A stretch of 64,000 nucleotides of DNA from the NCBI RefSeq assembly GCF_002742625.1, contig NZ_PEBF01000001.1, positions 5,146,001 to 5,210,000 of the forward strand. The letters are read 5' to 3'. Every line of letters starts with the position of its first letter. Position 1 is the stretch's first letter. The notes under the pieces were generated by a model that was not told the origin of the DNA, ran no database searches, and saw only the letters and a program-made list of their open reading frames with translations. The stretch is from Caulobacter sp. FWC2. Its GTDB lineage: Bacteria > Pseudomonadota > Alphaproteobacteria > Caulobacterales > Caulobacteraceae. The position numbers were made by a program, and so were the translations under genes. Of the stretch, positions 1 to 8,628 are shown in pieces.

Positions 1-512
1 CCAAGGCCGACCGCGTCTTCCTGCCCGGCGTCGGGGCCTTCGCCTCGTGCCGCGCCGGACTGGACGCCACCGGCGTGTATGAAGCCATGAACCAGGCCGT
101 GCACGGTCGGGGCGTCCCCTTCATGGGCATCTGCGTCGGTCACCAGCTGCTGGCGACGGAAGGCCTTGAGTTCGGCGTCACGCCGGGCTTGGACTGGATC
201 GCCGGCCAGGTGAAGAAGCTCACGCCGAACGATCCTTCGCTGACCATCCCGCACATGGGCTGGAACGCCATCACCTTTGCCCGCGCTCATGCCCTGTTCC
301 AGGGGATCGAGGACGGCGCCCACATGTACTACGCCAACTCCTTCGCCCTCGACGCGGCCGACCCGGCCGATGTCGTGGCCACCACCGACCACGGCGGCCC
401 GTTCGTCGCGGCGGTGGCCAAGGGCAATGTCGCGGGCGTACAGTTTCACCCCGAAAAGTCACAAGCTTCAGGGCTCGCCCTGCTCGCCAACTTCCTGGAA
501 TGGCGCCCATGA
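1..512 (+). CDS. hisH: Imidazole glycerol phosphate synthase, glutaminase subunit HisH (5' truncated by window edge)
   Basis: The reading frame is open from base 3 and enters from the left, so the N-terminus (a few dozen residues) lies outside the window. This is a class I glutamine amidotransferase. It releases ammonia from glutamine for the HisF cyclase in histidine biosynthesis. The nucleophile elbow MGICVGHQLL carries the catalytic Cys, and the distal GVQFHPEKSQ carries the catalytic His and Glu. PHMGWN is also typical of HisH. The stop codon overlaps the likely hisA start (ATGA, 509-512), showing translational coupling in a hisH-hisA-hisF-hisE run. HisF, its partner subunit, is two genes downstream. 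Confidence 0.97.
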   Translation, partial: KADRVFLPGVGAFASCRAGLDATGVYEAMNQAVHGRGVPFMGICVGHQLLATEGLEFGVTPGLDWIAGQVKKLTPNDPSLTIPHMGWNAITFARAHALFQGIEDGAHMYYANSFALDAADPADVVATTDHGGPFVAAVAKGNVAGVQFHPEKSQASGLALLANFLEWRP

Positions 513-1234
513 TCCTCTATCCCGCCATCGACCTGAAGGACGGCCAGTGCGTGCGCCTGCTGCACGGCGACATGGAGAAGGCCACGGTCTTCAACACTTC
601 GCCCGCCGACCAGGCCCAGCGCTTCGTCAAGGACGGCTTCTCGTGGCTTCACGTCGTCGACCTGAACGGCGCCATCGAGGGCAAGTCGGTCAACACCGCC
701 GCCGTGGAGTCGATCCTGGAATCGATCTCCATCCCGGTGCAGCTGGGCGGCGGCATCCGCACGCTGGAAGGCGTCGAGGCCTGGATCGAGGCCGGCGTCT
801 CCCGCGTCATCCTCGGCACCGTGGCCGTCCACGACCCGGACCTGGTCCGCAAGGCCGCCCGCCTGTGGCCGGAACAGATCGCCGTGGCCGTCGACGTGCG
901 TGACGGCAAGGTCGCGATCGACGGCTGGACCGGCCTGTCGGACCTGTCGGCCATCGACCTGTCGCGTCGCTTCGAGGACGTCGGCGTCGCCGCCCTGATC
1001 ATCACCGACATCAGCCGCGACGGCGCCCTGACCGGGGTCAATGTCGAAGGCGTGGGCGAACTGGCCGACGCGGTCTCGATCCCGGTCATCGCCTCGGGCG
1101 GCGTGGCTGCAGTCGCCGACATCGAGCGCCTCAAGGCCCGTCCGGGCGTCGAGATCGCCGGCGCCATCCTGGGCCGCTCGCTCTATGCCGGCACGATCAA
1201 GCCTTCCGAAGCCCTGATCGCGGCGGCCGCCTGA
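509..1234 (+). CDS. hisA: Phosphoribosylformimino-5-aminoimidazole carboxamide ribotide isomerase HisA
   Basis: A TIM-barrel isomerase (about 241 aa) catalysing the Amadori rearrangement of ProFAR to PRFAR, the substrate of HisF. The N-terminal [17 protein letters not shown] holds the first-strand catalytic Asp. LGGGIRT and VIASGGVA are the two phosphate-binding loops, and [14 protein letters not shown] supplies the second catalytic Asp. An in-frame ATG lies 9 bases upstream (500). I prefer 509 because it forms ATGA with the hisH stop and gives the usual HisA N-terminus. The stop overlaps the hisF start by one base (TGATG). Confidence 0.97.
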   Translation: MILYPAIDLKDGQCVRLLHGDMEKATVFNTSPADQAQRFVKDGFSWLHVVDLNGAIEGKSVNTAAVESILESISIPVQLGGGIRTLEGVEAWIEAGVSRVILGTVAVHDPDLVRKAARLWPEQIAVAVDVRDGKVAIDGWTGLSDLSAIDLSRRFEDVGVAALIITDISRDGALTGVNVEGVGELADAVSIPVIASGGVAAVADIERLKARPGVEIAGAILGRSLYAGTIKPSEALIAAAA

Positions 1235-2010
1235 TGCTGAAGACCCGGATCATTCCCTGCCTCGACGTGAAGGACGGGCGGGTGGTCAAGGGGGTCAATT
1301 TCGTCTCCCTGCGCGACGCCGGCGATCCGGTGGAGCAGGCTCGCGCCTATGACGCCGCCGGCGCCGACGAGCTGATGTTCCTGGACATCACCGCCTCCAG
1401 CGAGGGACGCGGCCTGATCCTGGACGTCATCTCGCGCACGGCCGAGGTCTGCTTCATGCCCGTCTCGGTGGGCGGGGGCGTCCGCCAGGTTTCCGACATG
1501 CGCCGCCTGCTGCTGGCCGGGGCCGACAAGGTCTCGACCAACACCGCCGCCGTCGAGAACCCCGACCTGATCGCCGCCGGCGCCGACGCCTTCGGGGCCC
1601 AATGCGTGGTCGTGGCCATCGACGCCAAGCTGCGCGAAGACGGCTCGGGCTGGAACGTCTGGACCTATGGCGGCCGCAAGGACACCGGGATCGACGTGGT
1701 CGAATGGGCCGCCAAGGTCGTGGAGCGCGGCGCGGGCGAGATCCTGCTGACCTCGATGGACCGCGACGGGGCCAAGATCGGCTACGACATTCCCCTGCTG
1801 AAGGCCGTGACCGGCGCCGTGAACGTGCCGGTGATCGCTTCGGGCGGGGCCGGCAAGACCGAGCACCTCGTCGAAGCCGCCCGCGACGGCCACGCCGCCG
1901 CCGTGCTGGCCGCCTCGATCTTCCACTTCGGCGAGATCAGCATCGGCGAGGCCAAGCAGGCCATGGCCGACGCCGGCATCCCGGTGCGCCTGGACAGGAG
2001 CGCCGCATGA
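1234..2010 (+). CDS. hisF: Imidazole glycerol phosphate synthase cyclase subunit HisF
   Basis: A 258-aa TIM barrel that uses ammonia channelled from HisH to convert PRFAR to imidazole glycerol phosphate and AICAR. The start [20 protein letters not shown] is diagnostic, with the catalytic Asp in CLDVKDG. The second Asp lies in [14 protein letters not shown]. Phosphate-binding loops are VGGGVR and IASGGAG. It is homologous to neighbouring HisA, reflecting the ancient half-barrel duplication. The stop overlaps the hisE start (ATGA at 2007-2010), so the four his genes appear to be one coupled transcript. Confidence 0.98.
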   Translation: MLKTRIIPCLDVKDGRVVKGVNFVSLRDAGDPVEQARAYDAAGADELMFLDITASSEGRGLILDVISRTAEVCFMPVSVGGGVRQVSDMRRLLLAGADKVSTNTAAVENPDLIAAGADAFGAQCVVVAIDAKLREDGSGWNVWTYGGRKDTGIDVVEWAAKVVERGAGEILLTSMDRDGAKIGYDIPLLKAVTGAVNVPVIASGGAGKTEHLVEAARDGHAAAVLAASIFHFGEISIGEAKQAMADAGIPVRLDRSAA

Positions 2011-2330
2011 GCCGCCTGACTGAAGTCCTGGATCGCCTGGCTGCGACGATCGAAGCCCGCAAGGGCGGCGATCCGTCGGTTTCCTACACTGCCAAGCTGC
2101 TCAACGACCCCGCCCTGGCTGCGAAAAAGCTGGGCGAGGAAGCGGTTGAAACCGTAATCGCCGCCGTGGCCCAAGGCCCGGATGCCTTGGCCGCCGAGAG
2201 CGCTGACCTGCTGTACCACTGGCTGGCCCTGATGGCCGCTTCGGGCGTCTCTCTGGACGCCGTGGCCGAGAGGCTGGAAGCCCGCGAGGGCACGTCCGGC
2301 ATCGCCGAGAAGGCCTCCCGGAAGACCTAG
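2007..2330 (+). CDS. hisE: Phosphoribosyl-ATP pyrophosphatase HisE
   Basis: A 107-aa all-alpha NTP-PPase-fold enzyme that hydrolyses phosphoribosyl-ATP to phosphoribosyl-AMP. The metal-binding helix motif [14 protein letters not shown] and the distal [14 protein letters not shown] (E-E and E-x2-D type ligands) are seen. Monofunctional length means hisI, the cyclohydrolase, is encoded elsewhere. The ATG overlaps the hisF stop. Its TAG stop overlaps, by four bases, the stop of the convergent DUF4337 gene, so there is no room for a terminator outside coding sequence. Confidence 0.96.
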   Translation: MSRLTEVLDRLAATIEARKGGDPSVSYTAKLLNDPALAAKKLGEEAVETVIAAVAQGPDALAAESADLLYHWLALMAASGVSLDAVAERLEAREGTSGIAEKASRKT

Positions 2331-2899
2331 CCCAGCAACTTGCTGAGAAAGGCCGAGTGCAGGCTCCAGCCCAGGAAGCCCGCCAGGCCCATCGTCACGC
2401 CCAGCGCCCCGAACCCCCACGACGCCCACAGCGCCGCCGGGATCTCGACCAGCGCCGCCACCGCCGCGATCGATACCGCGATCGAGATCAGGGCGTCCGA
2501 GGCGTCGAACTGGTCGTCATGGACGTTGAGGGCGTCGTACTGCGCCGAAAACCCCTCGGCCTTGGCCTTGAGCACGGGAATCTCCGCCCGGTACTTGGCG
2601 ATCTCGGTCTGCAGCCGCTGGGTCTCGACCTGGACGGCCTCCGCCGCCCGATGGTCGCCGGACACCGACAGCAGGCGCGTCTGGTTCAGCGCCGTCTGGT
2701 CGATGTGGAGCTTGGTCTTGGTGGCCTGGTACTCGTTCCAGGCGTCGACGCTATCAGACTGGGCCTGCTGCATGGCCTGGACGATGTTGCCGTCCTTGAC
2801 GCCGCACAGGCCCATGAAGATCGACAGGGCCACGACGGTGATCGCCACCCTCCGATTGAAGCTCTTGTCCTTGGCCTCGGCCCCGATCTCGATGTCCAT
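2327..2899 (-). CDS. DUF4337-type membrane protein
   Basis: A 190-aa protein with one N-terminal membrane segment (about residues 18-36, VAITVVALSIFMGLCGVKDG). A helical, probably coiled-coil periplasmic stretch follows (about 40-125, rich in Q, E, A). Two C-terminal hydrophobic segments end the protein (about 135-155 and 160-180). The layout and the motif KDGNIVQAMQQAQ match the DUF4337 family, whose function is unknown. It is convergent with hisE, the stop codons overlapping. The 61 bp to the next leftward gene, smr, leave space for its own promoter. Confidence 0.8.
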   Translation of the reverse strand: MDIEIGAEAKDKSFNRRVAITVVALSIFMGLCGVKDGNIVQAMQQAQSDSVDAWNEYQATKTKLHIDQTALNQTRLLSVSGDHRAAEAVQVETQRLQTEIAKYRAEIPVLKAKAEGFSAQYDALNVHDDQFDASDALISIAVSIAAVAALVEIPAALWASWGFGALGVTMGLAGFLGWSLHSAFLSKLLG

Positions 2900-2960
2900 G
2901 CGCGCCTCCAGGCTTCGGTGAAGCTTTGCGAGACGATCGTGGCAAGGACGGGGCGACGGA

Positions 2961-3542
2961 TCAGCCCTTCCGTTTCAGCGCCACATAGAGCGCGCCGTCG
3001 CCGCCGTGCCGCTGGTCGGCGGTGGAGACCCCGGCGATCATGTCGCGCACGGCCGGACCGGCCAGCCATTCCGGCGTGCGCTGTTTCAGCACCCCGTGGC
3101 CAACCCTGCCCTTGCCGGTGATGATCAGCACCGCGCGATGGCGGTCGTCATAGGCGCGGCGGATGAACCCCTCCAGCGTCGCCCGCGCTTGATCCTGGTC
3201 GAGGCCGTGCATGTCGAGTCGCGCGCCGATGGGGTCGTGTTCCTTGGCGATGCGGCGCTTGCGGTTGGGCTCGATACGCTGGGCGGGGGCCTTCAGGGCC
3301 TTGGCAGGGGCCGGCTTGAGCTCCTCGGGGGCCACCCGCAGCGGGGCGATCGAGGCCAGGTGGGTCGGCTGTTCCACCGGGATCGCCGTCGCGCTCTTCA
3401 CCGGCCGTATCCGCGCCTTGGACCGCATCTTCTCGGGCTTTTCCGGCGCGCGCGGCGTCACTGTCGAGGCGACGAGCTTCCAGAGGCGGCGGTCGTCCTC
3501 AGGCCCCGTCTTTGCTTGGGATGGCGGCGGCTTCTTGGCCAT
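2961..3542 (-). CDS. Smr-domain protein
   Basis: A 193-aa protein whose N-terminal 100 residues are basic and proline-rich, probably disordered. The C-terminal Smr domain is LDMHGLDQDQARATLEGFI followed by VLIITGKGRVG and VLKQRTPEWL. The LDxHG and TGxG motifs are the hallmarks of Smr, an endonuclease or nucleic-acid-binding fold of MutS2 C-termini and stand-alone proteins. The start MAKKPPPSQ at 3542 is chosen because it sits one base after the mltA stop; the frame extends further upstream only through mltA sequence. It is probably co-transcribed with mltA and the Tim44-like gene. The cellular role is uncertain. Confidence 0.85.
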   Translation of the reverse strand: MAKKPPPSQAKTGPEDDRRLWKLVASTVTPRAPEKPEKMRSKARIRPVKSATAIPVEQPTHLASIAPLRVAPEELKPAPAKALKAPAQRIEPNRKRRIAKEHDPIGARLDMHGLDQDQARATLEGFIRRAYDDRHRAVLIITGKGRVGHGVLKQRTPEWLAGPAVRDMIAGVSTADQRHGGDGALYVALKRKG

Positions 3543-3543
3543 C

Positions 3544-4716
3544 CTACTGGGGAACGAGCCGGTACAGGCGCAGGGCGTGGCGCACGCGCCCGGCCTCGGC
3601 CCCGGCGGCCGCGCCCGTTCCCATGTAGAGATCGGCGCGGACATCGCCCTTGATCGCCCCGCCGGTATCCAGCGTCACCACCAGGCGGCGATAGGCCGGG
3701 AAGGCGCCCGCCAGCTTCGGCGCGGCGGCGTCCAGCCAGTAGAGTTCGCCCATGGCGTGGCGGCTGGGGTCGATGGCGATCGCCCGGCCGGGCGGCAGCG
3801 GCACGCCGGCCGAGCCGACGGGCTCCTTGCCGTCATCGGGTAGCGTCCGGAAGAACACATAGCGCGGGTTCAGCTGCATGATCGCGTCGGCTTCTGGCCC
3901 GCGATGCTCGGCCAGCCAGGTCCGAATGGCGTCGCCCGAGGTGTTGTTGTCGGGCAGCAGGCCCTTGTCGCGCATGGCGTTGGCGATCCCGACGAACGGC
4001 TTGCCATTGGTCCCGGCGAACACCGCCCTGACCCGGCGACCGTCGGGCAGGACCAGCACGCCCGAGCCCTGGATCTGCAGGAAGAACAGCTCCTCCGGCC
4101 GCATCCAGGCCAGGGGTTTGTCGGTCGGCGTCGCCTCGATCGTCGCGCGATCGGGATAGGGGACGAAGGTCGGGCCCTCGACGTGGCCGGTGATCATCTT
4201 GCCGACGAAGCCAGGTTCGAAGGCCCCCAGGTCCAGCACCACGAGATCGGCCGGCAGGCCGCGCACCGGGACAGTGAACTCGGCGTTGCGCGACATCCGC
4301 GCCTCGTATTGCGGGGCGAAATAGGCGGTGAGCAGACCCTCGTCGCCGACCGGCTCGACCCGGAAATTGGCTTCCAGGAACGCCCGAGCGCCGGGCTCGT
4401 CGAGGACGGCGGCATTGCGAGCCAGACCGCAGACGCGAGCCATGGCCGGATCCTTGGCGACGCCGCAGCCGGCGCGGAAGGCGTCGAGGGCCGCCACATG
4501 GTCCTCTTCGGCCCAGCCCGCCAGGCTGGCGAACGACAGCGCCGTCGCTGCGGGGGTCGAGGGCGATGGCCGCGTGGCGGCGGTCGTCGGCGGCGGGACG
4601 GTCGGCCCGGTCGCGGCGGGCGGCTGGGTGGTCGTCGTGCTGGCGCAGGCGCTCAGCAGCAGGACCGCCAGAGCCACGGAGGCGAAGGCGGTCGGGACGC
4701 GACGGATATTGATCAT
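3544..4716 (-). CDS. mltA: Membrane-bound lytic murein transglycosylase A
   Basis: A 390-aa lipoprotein. The signal peptide ends in the lipobox LLSACAS (Cys about residue 24), followed by a Thr/Pro-rich linker. The mature enzyme cleaves the MurNAc-GlcNAc bond of peptidoglycan to give 1,6-anhydro-MurNAc. MltA-family features are LLTAYFAPQYEAR, FFLQIQGSGVL, and the 3D-domain segment VTLDTGGAIKGDVRADLYMGTG, which holds the catalytic Asp residues. It sits in a leftward operon: the ATG overlaps the stop of the upstream Tim44-like gene by one base, and smr follows one base later. Confidence 0.95.
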   Translation of the reverse strand: MINIRRVPTAFASVALAVLLLSACASTTTTQPPAATGPTVPPPTTAATRPSPSTPAATALSFASLAGWAEEDHVAALDAFRAGCGVAKDPAMARVCGLARNAAVLDEPGARAFLEANFRVEPVGDEGLLTAYFAPQYEARMSRNAEFTVPVRGLPADLVVLDLGAFEPGFVGKMITGHVEGPTFVPYPDRATIEATPTDKPLAWMRPEELFFLQIQGSGVLVLPDGRRVRAVFAGTNGKPFVGIANAMRDKGLLPDNNTSGDAIRTWLAEHRGPEADAIMQLNPRYVFFRTLPDDGKEPVGSAGVPLPPGRAIAIDPSRHAMGELYWLDAAAPKLAGAFPAYRRLVVTLDTGGAIKGDVRADLYMGTGAAAGAEAGRVRHALRLYRLVPQ

Positions 4717-5345
4717 TACGCCTCGGCGGCGGCCACGAAGGCCAGGCGCCAGTTGGGATTGGCGCTCTTGACCTCGCGCTCGAAGGTCCAGAGCTCGGCG
4801 GTGCGTCGATCGTCGACGCCCTCGCCGCGCTCGTCCTTGGTGCGGGTGCGCACCTCGGCCAGGATCCGCACCACGGCCTTGGCCAGGTCGCCGACCACGT
4901 CGATCTTCTCCAGGTCAAGGCGCGGCGGGGTCAGGAACTCGACCTTCTCGCTGCGGCCAGCCGTCTCGCGCGCGGCCATGGCCTGCTCGAAATTGTCCAT
5001 GACGTCGGAGGCCAGAAGCGGCTTCAGCGTCTCGCGGTCGCCCTCGGCATAGGCCTTGACGATCTGCTCATAGGCCGAGCGGGCGCCGGCCAGGAACTTG
5101 GTCGGGTCGAAGTCGGGCTGCTTGGACTTCAGGGCCGCCAGGCCCTCGGTGCGGAGGATCGGGTGCGTCTCGGTCGGAACCGGGGCGGCGCCGGGCTGGG
5201 CCGTCACCACGTCCTCGGGCTGACGACCAGTGCGACGCCCCAAGGTGGCGTACAGCTGGTACAGGACGACGGCGGCGATCGCGGCGAGGAACAGGATCTG
5301 GAGCACTTCAAGGTCCGGCAACGGGCTTTGAGCCCAGGATGTCAT
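4716..5345 (-). CDS. Tim44/TimA-like inner-membrane protein
   Basis: A 209-aa protein with one N-terminal membrane segment (about residues 14-31, VLQILFLAAIAAVVLYQLY). A polar linker leads into a C-terminal Tim44-like domain (about 75-205, FDPTKFLAGARSAYEQIVKAYAEGD onward). Alphaproteobacterial Tim44-like (TimA) proteins are related to the mitochondrial import motor subunit, but their bacterial role is not settled. It is the first gene of the leftward Tim44-mltA-smr run, and is divergent from secB across a 120-bp promoter region. Proximity to secB is suggestive only. Confidence 0.85.
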   Translation of the reverse strand: MTSWAQSPLPDLEVLQILFLAAIAAVVLYQLYATLGRRTGRQPEDVVTAQPGAAPVPTETHPILRTEGLAALKSKQPDFDPTKFLAGARSAYEQIVKAYAEGDRETLKPLLASDVMDNFEQAMAARETAGRSEKVEFLTPPRLDLEKIDVVGDLAKAVVRILAEVRTRTKDERGEGVDDRRTAELWTFEREVKSANPNWRLAFVAAAEA

Positions 5346-5465
5346 TTATATATAGGCGAGACGCGCTCACCCGTCAGGCGCCTAACGTTGCGCCGGAGTG
5401 GCCCCCATGGTAGCAGCGCCCACCTTTCTTAGGCGTTTTAGACGCCGATTACGGATTTTATCCTA

Positions 5466-5969
5466 ATGACCGACACCACCGCCCCCAATGGCGCCCCCGA
5501 GGCGACTTCGGACGACAACGCCGTCGCGCAATCGGGCATCCGTATCCTGGCCCAGTTCGTTCGTGACTTCTCGTTCGAGAACCCGCTGGCGCCGGACAGC
5601 CTGCGCGCGGGCGCGGCCCAGCCGCAGATCGACATGGGCGTCGAGATGAACGCCCGCGGTCGTCCGGACGGCCTGTTCGAAGTGGACCTGAAGCTTTCGG
5701 CCCGCGCCCTGCGCGACGAACAAGCCGTGTTCCACGTCGAAGTCGTCTACGGCGGTCTGTTCCACATCGAGGGCGTCCCCGAGGCCGATCTCGAGCCGGT
5801 GCTGCTGATTGAGTGCCCGCGCTTCCTGTTCCCGTACGCCCGTCGCCTGATCTCGGACGTCACGGCCGAAGGCGGCTTCCCGCCCTTCCTGATCGACCCG
5901 ATCGACTTCGCCGGCGTCTACGCCGCGCGCAAGGCTCAGGCCGAAGGTCAAGTGGCCGGCAACGCCTGA
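5466..5969 (+). CDS. secB: Protein-export chaperone SecB
   Basis: A 167-aa cytosolic chaperone that keeps precursor proteins unfolded and hands them to SecA. Family signatures include [19 protein letters not shown] near the N-terminus, [22 protein letters not shown] and [32 protein letters not shown]. The last is the most conserved SecB segment, forming the tetramer and peptide groove. Length is normal for alphaproteobacteria. A strong terminator hairpin at 6009-6040 follows, shared with the convergent response-regulator gene. Confidence 0.98.
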   Translation: MTDTTAPNGAPEATSDDNAVAQSGIRILAQFVRDFSFENPLAPDSLRAGAAQPQIDMGVEMNARGRPDGLFEVDLKLSARALRDEQAVFHVEVVYGGLFHIEGVPEADLEPVLLIECPRFLFPYARRLISDVTAEGGFPPFLIDPIDFAGVYAARKAQAEGQVAGNA

Positions 5970-6008
5970 GATCATCCCCCTTTTGGGGCGCGATCGCTGA
6001 AATGAACA

Positions 6009-6040
6009 GGCCCGGTCATCGCTGACCGGGCCTTTTCTTT
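6009..6040. terminator. Intrinsic terminator between secB and the response-regulator gene
   Basis: A perfect 10-bp GC-rich stem (GGCCCGGTCA with its complement after a TCGC loop) is followed by TTTTCTTT on the plus strand. It fits termination of secB. The convergent regulator gene ends at 6045, so the hairpin may also stop transcripts from the right, although the left side lacks a clean T tract on the minus strand. Confidence 0.85.
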
Positions 6041-6044
6041 GTCG

Positions 6045-6731
6045 CTACGGCTGGAGGCGGTAACCGCCCATCTCGGTGATCAGGATCCGCGCCATGGCCG
6101 GATCCGGCTCGATCTTCTGGCGCAGACGATAGACGTGGGTCTCCAGCGTGTGGGTGGTGACCCCGGCGTTGTAACCCCAGACCTCGGTCAGCAGCTCCTC
6201 GCGCGACACGGGCTTGGAACCGGCGCGATAGAGGTACTTGAGGATGTTGGTTTCCTTCTCGGTCAGCCGCACCTTCTTCTGCTTCTCGTCGACCAGCAGC
6301 TTGGCGGAGGGGCGGAACTCGTAGGGACCGATGCGGAACAGCGCATCTTCCGAGGCCTCGTAGACCCGCAGCTGGGCGCGGATGCGGGCCAGCAGCACGC
6401 CGAAGCGGAAAGGCTTGGTGACATAGTCGTTGGCGCCGGACTCCAGGCCCAGGATCGTGTCGCTGTCGCTGGCCGCGGCCGTCAGCATGATGACCGGGGC
6501 CGTGACCCCGTTCTTGCGCATCAGGCGGCAGGCCTCGCGGCCGTCCATGTCCGGCAGGTCGACATCTAGCAGGATCAGGTCCGGCTTGACCTCGCGCGAC
6601 ATCTTCACGCCTTCGCCGGCCGTCGAGGCCTCGGCCACGGCGAATTCCTCGTGCAAGGCCAATTGCTCGGCCAAGGCGCCGCGCAGGTCCTCGTCGTCGT
6701 CGATCAGCAGAAGCGTCTTGCGTTGCGCCAT
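6045..6731 (-). CDS. cenR: OmpR-family response regulator, CenR-type
   Basis: A 228-aa two-component regulator with an N-terminal receiver domain: acidic pocket LLLIDDDED, phospho-acceptor Asp in LILLDVDLPDMDG, Thr/Ala switch LTAAAS, and Lys in YVTKPF. The C-terminal winged helix (about residues 125-226) includes LTEKETNILKYLYR and HTLETHVYRLRQKIE. An in-frame ATG lies 12 bases upstream (6743); I prefer 6731 because MAQRKTLLLIDDDED is a normal receiver start. From memory, the C. crescentus gene at this place, between secB and the ntrZ-leuS-parB cluster, is the essential envelope regulator CenR. The CenR name rests on that context; the OmpR-type call is secure. Confidence 0.85.
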   Translation of the reverse strand: MAQRKTLLLIDDDEDLRGALAEQLALHEEFAVAEASTAGEGVKMSREVKPDLILLDVDLPDMDGREACRLMRKNGVTAPVIMLTAAASDSDTILGLESGANDYVTKPFRFGVLLARIRAQLRVYEASEDALFRIGPYEFRPSAKLLVDEKQKKVRLTEKETNILKYLYRAGSKPVSREELLTEVWGYNAGVTTHTLETHVYRLRQKIEPDPAMARILITEMGGYRLQP

Positions 6732-6805
6732 AAGGCGGAACATGCACCGCTGCGGCCCTCGGGGACAACCCCGAGCGCGGCCTTAAGTCGAGGAGTCGTC
6801 CGCCG

Positions 6806-7315
6806 ATGCTGTTCCGAGCCCATGCCGATGGCCGCTTCGAGCTGAACGGGCAGATGCTGCGCTGCGCGATCGGCAAGGCCGGCGCGATCGCCGCCACCGA
6901 CAAACGCGAGGGCGACAACAAGAGCCCGACCGGAACCTGGGTGATGCGCGAGGTCTGGTATCGACCCGACGTCTACAGAGGGGGGCCCAAGACCGCCCTG
7001 CCCCTCCACGCCACTCGCCCCGACGACGGCTGGTGCGATGCGCCGGGCGATCCGAACTACAACCGCCCCGTCCTGCTGCCCTATCCGGCCAGCGCAGAGC
7101 GGATGTGGCGCGACGACAATGTCTACGACCTGGTGGTGATCCTCGGTCACAACGACCGTCCGCCCGTGCCAGGCATGGGCTCGGCGATCTTCATGCACTT
7201 GGCCCGCGACGGCTATCCGGGCACCGAAGGCTGCGTAGCCCTCGCGCGACCGGATCTGGAGGCGCTGCTTGCGGTCGCCAAGCCGGGTGATGCGGTCGAG
7301 ATCGTCGCCGACTAG
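6806..7315 (+). CDS. L,D-transpeptidase (YkuD) family protein
   Basis: A 169-aa single-domain protein. ILGHNDRPPVPGMGSAIFMH followed by GTEGCVAL gives the His and catalytic Cys pattern of YkuD-type L,D-transpeptidases, which form 3-3 peptidoglycan cross-links or attach proteins to peptidoglycan. No signal peptide or membrane segment is visible from this start, which is odd for a periplasmic enzyme. Export may be non-classical, or the true start could lie in the 62-74 bp upstream, although I see no in-frame signal sequence there. It is divergent from the cenR-type gene, and its stop overlaps the convergent yggS stop. Confidence 0.85.
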   Translation: MLFRAHADGRFELNGQMLRCAIGKAGAIAATDKREGDNKSPTGTWVMREVWYRPDVYRGGPKTALPLHATRPDDGWCDAPGDPNYNRPVLLPYPASAERMWRDDNVYDLVVILGHNDRPPVPGMGSAIFMHLARDGYPGTEGCVALARPDLEALLAVAKPGDAVEIVAD

Positions 7316-7959
7316 GTCCGCGATCCGAAAATCGCCGAGCCCACCCGCACCGACGTCGCCCCCTCGGCGATGGCGACCTCGAAGTCGTCGCTCATGCCCA
7401 TCGACAGCTTCTCGACGCCGTTGCGCTCGGCGATGGCCCGCAAGGACGCGAAATGCGGCGCGGGATCAGCGCCAACGGGCGGAATGCACATGAGACCCTC
7501 GATCGTCAGGCCATAGGTCTCGCGGCAAGCCTTGATGAAGGCGTCTGCCTCGGCGGGGGCGATCCCGGCCTTCTGTTCTTCCTCGCCGATATTGACCTGG
7601 ACGTAGAGGCGCGGAGCCTTACCGGCGCGCTGGATCTCCTCGGCCAGCACGCGGGCCAGCCTGTCGCGGTCCAAAGTCTCGATCACGTCGAAGAAACCGA
7701 CCGCTTCGCGGGCCTTGTTGGTCTGCAGGGGACCGATCAGGCGCAGCTCAAGACCCAGGCGCCGCTGCCCCCAACGCTCCATGGCCTCCTGCACGCGGTT
7801 CTCGCCATAGACTTTCTGTACCGCGTCCAGCACGGGCGCGATATGCTCCCAGGGTTGGGTCTTGGACACCGCCACCAATGTCACCGAACCCGCCGGTCGC
7901 CCGGCGCGCGCCTCGGCGGCGGCGATGCGGTCCTGGATCTGAATGAGAGCGTGTGACAT
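7312..7959 (-). CDS. yggS: YggS/PROSC-family pyridoxal-phosphate homeostasis protein
   Basis: A 215-aa alanine-racemase-like barrel without a second domain. LVAVSKTQPWE carries the PLP Lys. ENRVQEAMERW, LIGPLQTNKAREAV, LYVQVNIGEEEQKAGI, GLMCIPP and LSMGMSDDFEVAIAEGATSVRVGSAIFG are the conserved blocks. Family members bind PLP and keep vitamin B6 and keto-acid pools balanced. The gene is divergent from the thiE-like gene with 24 bp between the starts. Confidence 0.95.
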   Translation of the reverse strand: MSHALIQIQDRIAAAEARAGRPAGSVTLVAVSKTQPWEHIAPVLDAVQKVYGENRVQEAMERWGQRRLGLELRLIGPLQTNKAREAVGFFDVIETLDRDRLARVLAEEIQRAGKAPRLYVQVNIGEEEQKAGIAPAEADAFIKACRETYGLTIEGLMCIPPVGADPAPHFASLRAIAERNGVEKLSMGMSDDFEVAIAEGATSVRVGSAIFGSRT

Positions 7960-7983
7960 CGCGGGGCGGCCTTGGACGGAAAC

Positions 7984-8598
7984 GTGAGCGAGCTGGAAGT
8001 CCTGTCTAGTGCGGCGGCGGCCTTTCCGCCAAGGACCGTGCGGGGCCGGACCCTGCCCGGCCTGCTATTCTTCACCGATCCCGAGCGTGTTCCGAACCCG
8101 GAGGCCGTCGCCGAGCGCCTGCCGGCCGGCGCGGGCATCGTCTACCGGGCGTTCGGCGCGGAGGACGCAATTGAGCGCGGTCGCCGTCTGCGGACCATCG
8201 CCACCGAACGCGGGCTGCTGCTGCTGGCCGGCGCGCATCCGGGCCTGGCCGAGGGCATCCGCGCGGACGGCCTGCATATGCCTCAGCGGGCTTCGACCGA
8301 GATTCCCCGCCTGCGCGCCGAATATGCCCGCTGGCTGATCACCATCGCGGCCCACGACAGCGAGGCGCTGAGGGCGGCCGAACGCGCAGGCGCCGACGCG
8401 GTCGTCGTCTCGCCGGTCTTCCCCAGCAACAGTCCGTCAGCCGGCGAACCTCTTGGCGTGGAGGAATTGAAGGGTCTGGTCGCGGCGACGTCGCTGCCGG
8501 TCTACGCCCTGGGCGGCATACGCGCGCGCACGGTCTCGCAGCTGATCGGCAGCGGAATTGTCGGGATCGCGGCGGTCGAAGCTCTGGCCGGTTCCTAG
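7984..8598 (+). CDS. Thiamine phosphate synthase-like protein
   Basis: A 204-aa TIM-barrel protein of the ThiE/TenI type. LPGLLFFTDPERVPNP is the first strand. ADGLHMPQR, the phosphate-loop region ADAVVVSPVFPSNS and LPVYALGGI.....VSQLIGSGIVGIAAVEAL are the recognisable blocks. The start is taken as GTG 7984 behind GGACGG; a TTG at 7972 is also in frame. Several ThiE active-site residues are less than perfect (for example LHMPQR in place of the usual hLGQxD), so it may be a TenI-like or divergent family member and not the main thiamine enzyme. Confidence 0.75.
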   Translation: MSELEVLSSAAAAFPPRTVRGRTLPGLLFFTDPERVPNPEAVAERLPAGAGIVYRAFGAEDAIERGRRLRTIATERGLLLLAGAHPGLAEGIRADGLHMPQRASTEIPRLRAEYARWLITIAAHDSEALRAAERAGADAVVVSPVFPSNSPSAGEPLGVEELKGLVAATSLPVYALGGIRARTVSQLIGSGIVGIAAVEALAGS

Positions 8599-8628
8599 AA
8601 CTCGCCGAAGCTTAGAACTTGCCAGCGC

